DNA from: Ignavibacteriales bacterium
GTDB taxonomy: Bacteria; Bacteroidota; Ignavibacteria; Ignavibacteriales; Ignavibacteriaceae
NCBI GenBank assembly: GCA_016182615.1
Contig: JACPGF010000082.1
Location: forward strand, 1 to 39,874
Direction of reading: 5' to 3'
Length of the DNA stretch: 39,874 nucleotides
Part shown: positions 36,656 to 39,874 of the stretch, one piece after another
Position numbering within the stretch: the stretch's first letter is position 1
How the letters are laid out: each line of letters opens with the position of its first letter
Made by a program: the position numbers and the translations under genes
The notes under the pieces: generated by a model
The model's database searches: none
What the model saw: the letters and a program-made list of their open reading frames with translations, nothing else
What the model was told of the DNA's origin: nothing

Positions 36656-37718
36656 TCCTTGCACCCTTGATAAAAATATTGTAAAAAGCCAGGAAAAAGT
36701 ACTTGATATCAGCAAGTACTTTGTGTTTATCATACGCATCCAGATATCTCCGCTCGGATTCAATAATCTCATCAAAAGTTTTTGGCAGGTCCACGTAAAA
36801 CGGAGGGACAAGACCCGGTGTATAGTTTTTTCTCCGCTCGCGGAATTCTTCTGGATAGAGGCTAAGGTAATGCTGGCTTAAAGGCCGGACCCCAACAAGC
36901 TTCAACTCTCCTTTTAACATATTTACGATCATAGGCAACTCATCTATCCAGAGTTTTCTGAATACCCTGCCCCACGTTGTTACCCGGAAATCATTTTTAA
37001 TTTTTCCGCCTTCCTCAAGTTTGTTCTTCTCAAAAATAAACTTCTGTAAAAACTCGGAATACGGATGCATTGTACGGAACTTATACACATCAATTAGCTT
37101 TCCGCCTTTGCCGACACGGCGCATTTTAAATAATGGACCGTATGATGGATTGATGTCTGCTTTTGGTTCTCCAACTTTTTTAGCAACAAAATACACGAGA
37201 TACTGAATATTCCTGTATTCAATAATTTCAAACCCCGAGGAGACCAGCCTGCCAAGAACTTCTGCAAGCGGCATAGCCCTGTCAATTCCTTTGGTCAGGT
37301 AAAAATAAACTTTTTTGAAATACGGAAGCCGGGGGAAAACCCGGTGTAGAATAAAATCAGCAAAGTAGTACGGGTACGAAAAAATCTTAGGAAACCGGTG
37401 AGTTATACGGCGAAAACGCTGCTGTACCGATTCAAACCGACCAATATAAATCCCGCCGGAAGCAAGTTTACCGTTAATTGCATGAAAAAATTTATTGATA
37501 TACCTAATATCATTAACCGGTTTAAGATTTACCAACGATTCATAGTCGTTTTTTCTTAAAGTCATAATATTAAATTGCGAGGCTGTCTCCACGAAGTGAG
37601 ATTTTTCATCATCATGCTCTGCATACTTGAAAATGAAATCAATCACTTCATCTTGAATAAAACCTGATAAGTGTTCGCGTAGTGGCAATTCTTCTAATAG
37701 AGCTAGTTCATAAAACAT
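36648..37718 (-). CDS. Sugar transferase (bacterial PglC/WbaP-type phosphoglycosyltransferase domain) with methyltransferase-like N-terminal region
   Basis: LIDVYKFRTMHPYSE...VTTWGRVFRKLWIDELPMIVNMLKGELKLVGVRPL; N-term INGKLASGGIYIGRFES...AEVLGRLVSSGFEIIEYR. Confidence 0.88.
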   Translation of the reverse strand: MFYELALLEELPLREHLSGFIQDEVIDFIFKYAEHDDEKSHFVETASQFNIMTLRKNDYESLVNLKPVNDIRYINKFFHAINGKLASGGIYIGRFESVQQRFRRITHRFPKIFSYPYYFADFILHRVFPRLPYFKKVYFYLTKGIDRAMPLAEVLGRLVSSGFEIIEYRNIQYLVYFVAKKVGEPKADINPSYGPLFKMRRVGKGGKLIDVYKFRTMHPYSEFLQKFIFEKNKLEEGGKIKNDFRVTTWGRVFRKLWIDELPMIVNMLKGELKLVGVRPLSQHYLSLYPEEFRERRKNYTPGLVPPFYVDLPKTFDEIIESERRYLDAYDKHKVLADIKYFFLAFYNIFIKGARSA

Positions 37719-38201
37719 GTAATAATTCCTTGCAAAATTAACAAAGTAAACAGTACTAACCTAAAAAAAGTATTAGGTTATCGCTCAAATACTGGCTCAA
37801 ATTTACGAATTTCGATTTATTGTGTTGTGATTACCCGCAAAAAACAATATTCGGGTGCGATTGTTTAGCCGTGAAGCGCTTCAAAACACAACTATGCTAA
37901 AGCATCCACACATTATCGCGTGCATCACAAAGAATTTTAGAGAATTTTAACAAATATTGGAGAAAAGGGGCAGGAGGTTTTCGGCGTACTGTTTCCACAA
38001 AATCATATTTTACGAATAGAAGCAGGTTCCGCTCAGGTCAAATGGCGGTGTTCATGCAGAAAGGAATTTTTGCAGTGTTTTGGGAAGCGAGGTAAGACAG
38101 CACTCAGTTTTTAATCTGGCCGTAAAAACTAACAAACATGTTTTTAACAAACATCCGGGGGAACATTCCGGAACAATTGTTAATAATGGTACGTTATGCG
38201 T

Positions 38202-39278
38202 CTAACGAAAATTATACTGGTAATCCGGATTTTTCTTCATCGTGTCCCTGCTTTCAGGATAGTTTTCAACAAACCAAACCATAAAATTGGTAACATCGAT
38301 GTTTTCACTGATGATTTTCTCGCTGCTTTTTTTAACATCAAGTTTTATTGCATCACTGGTTAAAACAGCAAGTGCTTTTTCTGTTATCTCATCAATCCGG
38401 GTAATTTTAAACACACCATTGTACCGGCATATATAATCGAAAACACCAAAAAGATCTGCAGCCGAATTATTAAATATAACAGGAACACCAAGTACCGCGG
38501 CTTCGCTGGACATAGATCCGCTTTCACCGATTAACAGGGAACAACAACTAAGAAAATTGTGCAGTTCGTTTGCAGGTAAGTTATATTTATACTGCATAAG
38601 GCTGGGTTCTAACTCATCCTCGGATGATATATAAACCGTGGCATGTTCCAACAGCGTCTGGAGCAATCTTTGCTTGTCTTCGTAGGTCAATCCGTTGTGT
38701 CCCGTATCGTGCGAAGCATGCCAGCCCACGAAACGCAAAAGGACAATCGGTTTTTTACTGTCCTGCTTAAGTCCCGATACCACTGATTTATCCGGAGTAA
38801 AATGTTTCGGGTGCAGGTAGGCCAGATCCATGATACCAGAAAACCGGATATGTTTCGGACCGAAATCCTTTTTAAAATATTCGGGGGTTAAAATGCTGTC
38901 GGTGAATGGCTGATAAAGGAGATGGGCAATTTTCGCATGTTCTGTATCATCAAAGGCAATGTGGGGCTTACCCATTAATTTGGAAACTTGAGCGGCATAC
39001 GGTGAAGCGAAGCTGAGGAAAAGATCGGGCTTAAACTTTTTTGCAATCCGGTAAACGATATAATCCGCATAAAACAGATATAAAAGTTTGCCAATTAATC
39101 CTTTACTCCCTTTTCCACGGGTTTTAAAAGGTAAATTATATTGATTTAATAATTTATGCAAGACTTCTTTATCCCGGGCAACAAGTTCAAATTGGTGCCC
39201 CTTGCCTTCCATAATTTTAATAAAATTTCTAAAGTAGTGTATATGAGCCGGATGCCCTAAATCGATAAGTATTTTCAT
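38202..39278 (-). CDS. DUF354 family protein (glycosyltransferase-like, polysaccharide biosynthesis)
   Basis: MKILIDLGHPAHIHYFRNFIKIMEGKGHQFELVARDKEV, LLIGESGSMSSEAAVLGVPVIFNNSAADLFGVFDY. Confidence 0.88.
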   Translation of the reverse strand: MKILIDLGHPAHIHYFRNFIKIMEGKGHQFELVARDKEVLHKLLNQYNLPFKTRGKGSKGLIGKLLYLFYADYIVYRIAKKFKPDLFLSFASPYAAQVSKLMGKPHIAFDDTEHAKIAHLLYQPFTDSILTPEYFKKDFGPKHIRFSGIMDLAYLHPKHFTPDKSVVSGLKQDSKKPIVLLRFVGWHASHDTGHNGLTYEDKQRLLQTLLEHATVYISSEDELEPSLMQYKYNLPANELHNFLSCCSLLIGESGSMSSEAAVLGVPVIFNNSAADLFGVFDYICRYNGVFKITRIDEITEKALAVLTSDAIKLDVKKSSEKIISENIDVTNFMVWFVENYPESRDTMKKNPDYQYNFR

Positions 39279-39281
39279 ATT

Positions 39282-39874
39282 TTAATCTATGTATGCTCTA
39301 AACCAAAGTTCCAGATTAATCCATTTCCAAATGTCTCCTGAGATCTGGATTTCTCTGTTGATATGTTTTTTATATAATTGTTTTGCCTTTTCGACATCAA
39401 CAATTTTTCTATTCTTGAATGACTCCGAATTGAGAATATCAAGAATAATCTTCTGAAATTTCTCGTTAATAAACCATTCTTCTTCAGGGGTGGAAAAACC
39501 GATTTTATCTTTACGCAGCCTTATTTTTTCAGGCAGAATGCCTTTCATTGCTTCCCGAAGAATACTTTTTGTAATTCCGTTTTTTATTTTCATATCAGGT
39601 ACCGAAGCCAAAGTTTTTTCAACAAGCCGGTAATCCAAAAATGGTACTCTGGATTCTATTGAAAAGAACATGGAGTTCCGATCCTCCCACTTCAGCAAGT
39701 GTTCCAGTTTATGTTCAAAGTGGTCAAACAAGGCGGCTTGCAGGTTTTCCGAACTGTACAATTCATCAATAATTTTAGATTGCTTGGAATATAAACTTGC
39801 AAATTCCTCTTGGAGATATCCTTTCTGAAAAAAGATATTGCTCTTCTTAATAAATGGAGGTAACAGCAAAAACC
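39282..39874 (-). CDS. Asparagine synthase (glutamine-hydrolysing) C-terminal part, truncated by window end
   Basis: RNSMFFSIESRVPFLDYRLVEKTLASVPDMKIKNGITKSILREAMKGILPEKIRLRKDKIGFSTPEEEWF. Confidence 0.9.
   Translation of the reverse strand, partial: FLLLPPFIKKSNIFFQKGYLQEEFASLYSKQSKIIDELYSSENLQAALFDHFEHKLEHLLKWEDRNSMFFSIESRVPFLDYRLVEKTLASVPDMKIKNGITKSILREAMKGILPEKIRLRKDKIGFSTPEEEWFINEKFQKIILDILNSESFKNRKIVDVEKAKQLYKKHINREIQISGDIWKWINLELWFRAYID

Noticed and set aside
37740-38200. About 460-bp gap in the polysaccharide cluster considered as ncRNA or pseudogene
   Set aside because: No convincing ORF, hairpin-terminator or motif; nothing supportable beyond intergenic DNA.

Overview
Low-GC bacterial chromosomal window. 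NFPNPFN-type T9SS C-termini and gene content suggest an Ignavibacteria/Bacteroidota-like genome; this is inferred, not tested. The left edge carries the C-terminal end of an IS110-like transposase. It is followed by a 179-bp tandem repeat, a heterodimeric ABC exporter pair split by a D-2-hydroxyacid dehydrogenase gene, class I fructose-1,6-bisphosphatase, an MGH1-like glycosidase, a GH2 beta-mannosidase preceded by an un-called 54-aa Cys-rich ORF, a hybrid kinase/receiver protein with a degenerate ATPase domain, an ECF sigma/anti-sigma/double-TonB_C locus, and an erythromycin esterase-like protein. The most accessory segment is about 21.4-25.7 kb. It holds a three-gene minus-strand operon of a multi-TM protein, a 127-aa CxxC protein and a Shedu (SduA/DUF4263)-like nuclease. 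The membrane gene has an A15 homopolymer in its coding sequence and a 10-bp tandem duplication across its start codon. Next to it is a compact cluster of DnaA boxes (five matching TTATNCACA plus one near match) abutting an AT-rich stretch with TAA trinucleotides, i.e. a candidate replication origin. This area and 6.9-7.1 kb also carry nested palindromic repeats sharing a TGGCTAAAGCC core. The right part contains proC, a HAD hydrolase, a probably frameshifted DoxX/MauE-thioredoxin gene, a GHL10-type secreted hydrolase with a T9SS tail, and an exopolysaccharide cluster (flippase, O-antigen ligase, Wzi-like, sugar transferase, DUF354, asparagine synthase end). No rRNA, tRNA or CRISPR was recognised. 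All family calls come from reading motifs; no database search was run.
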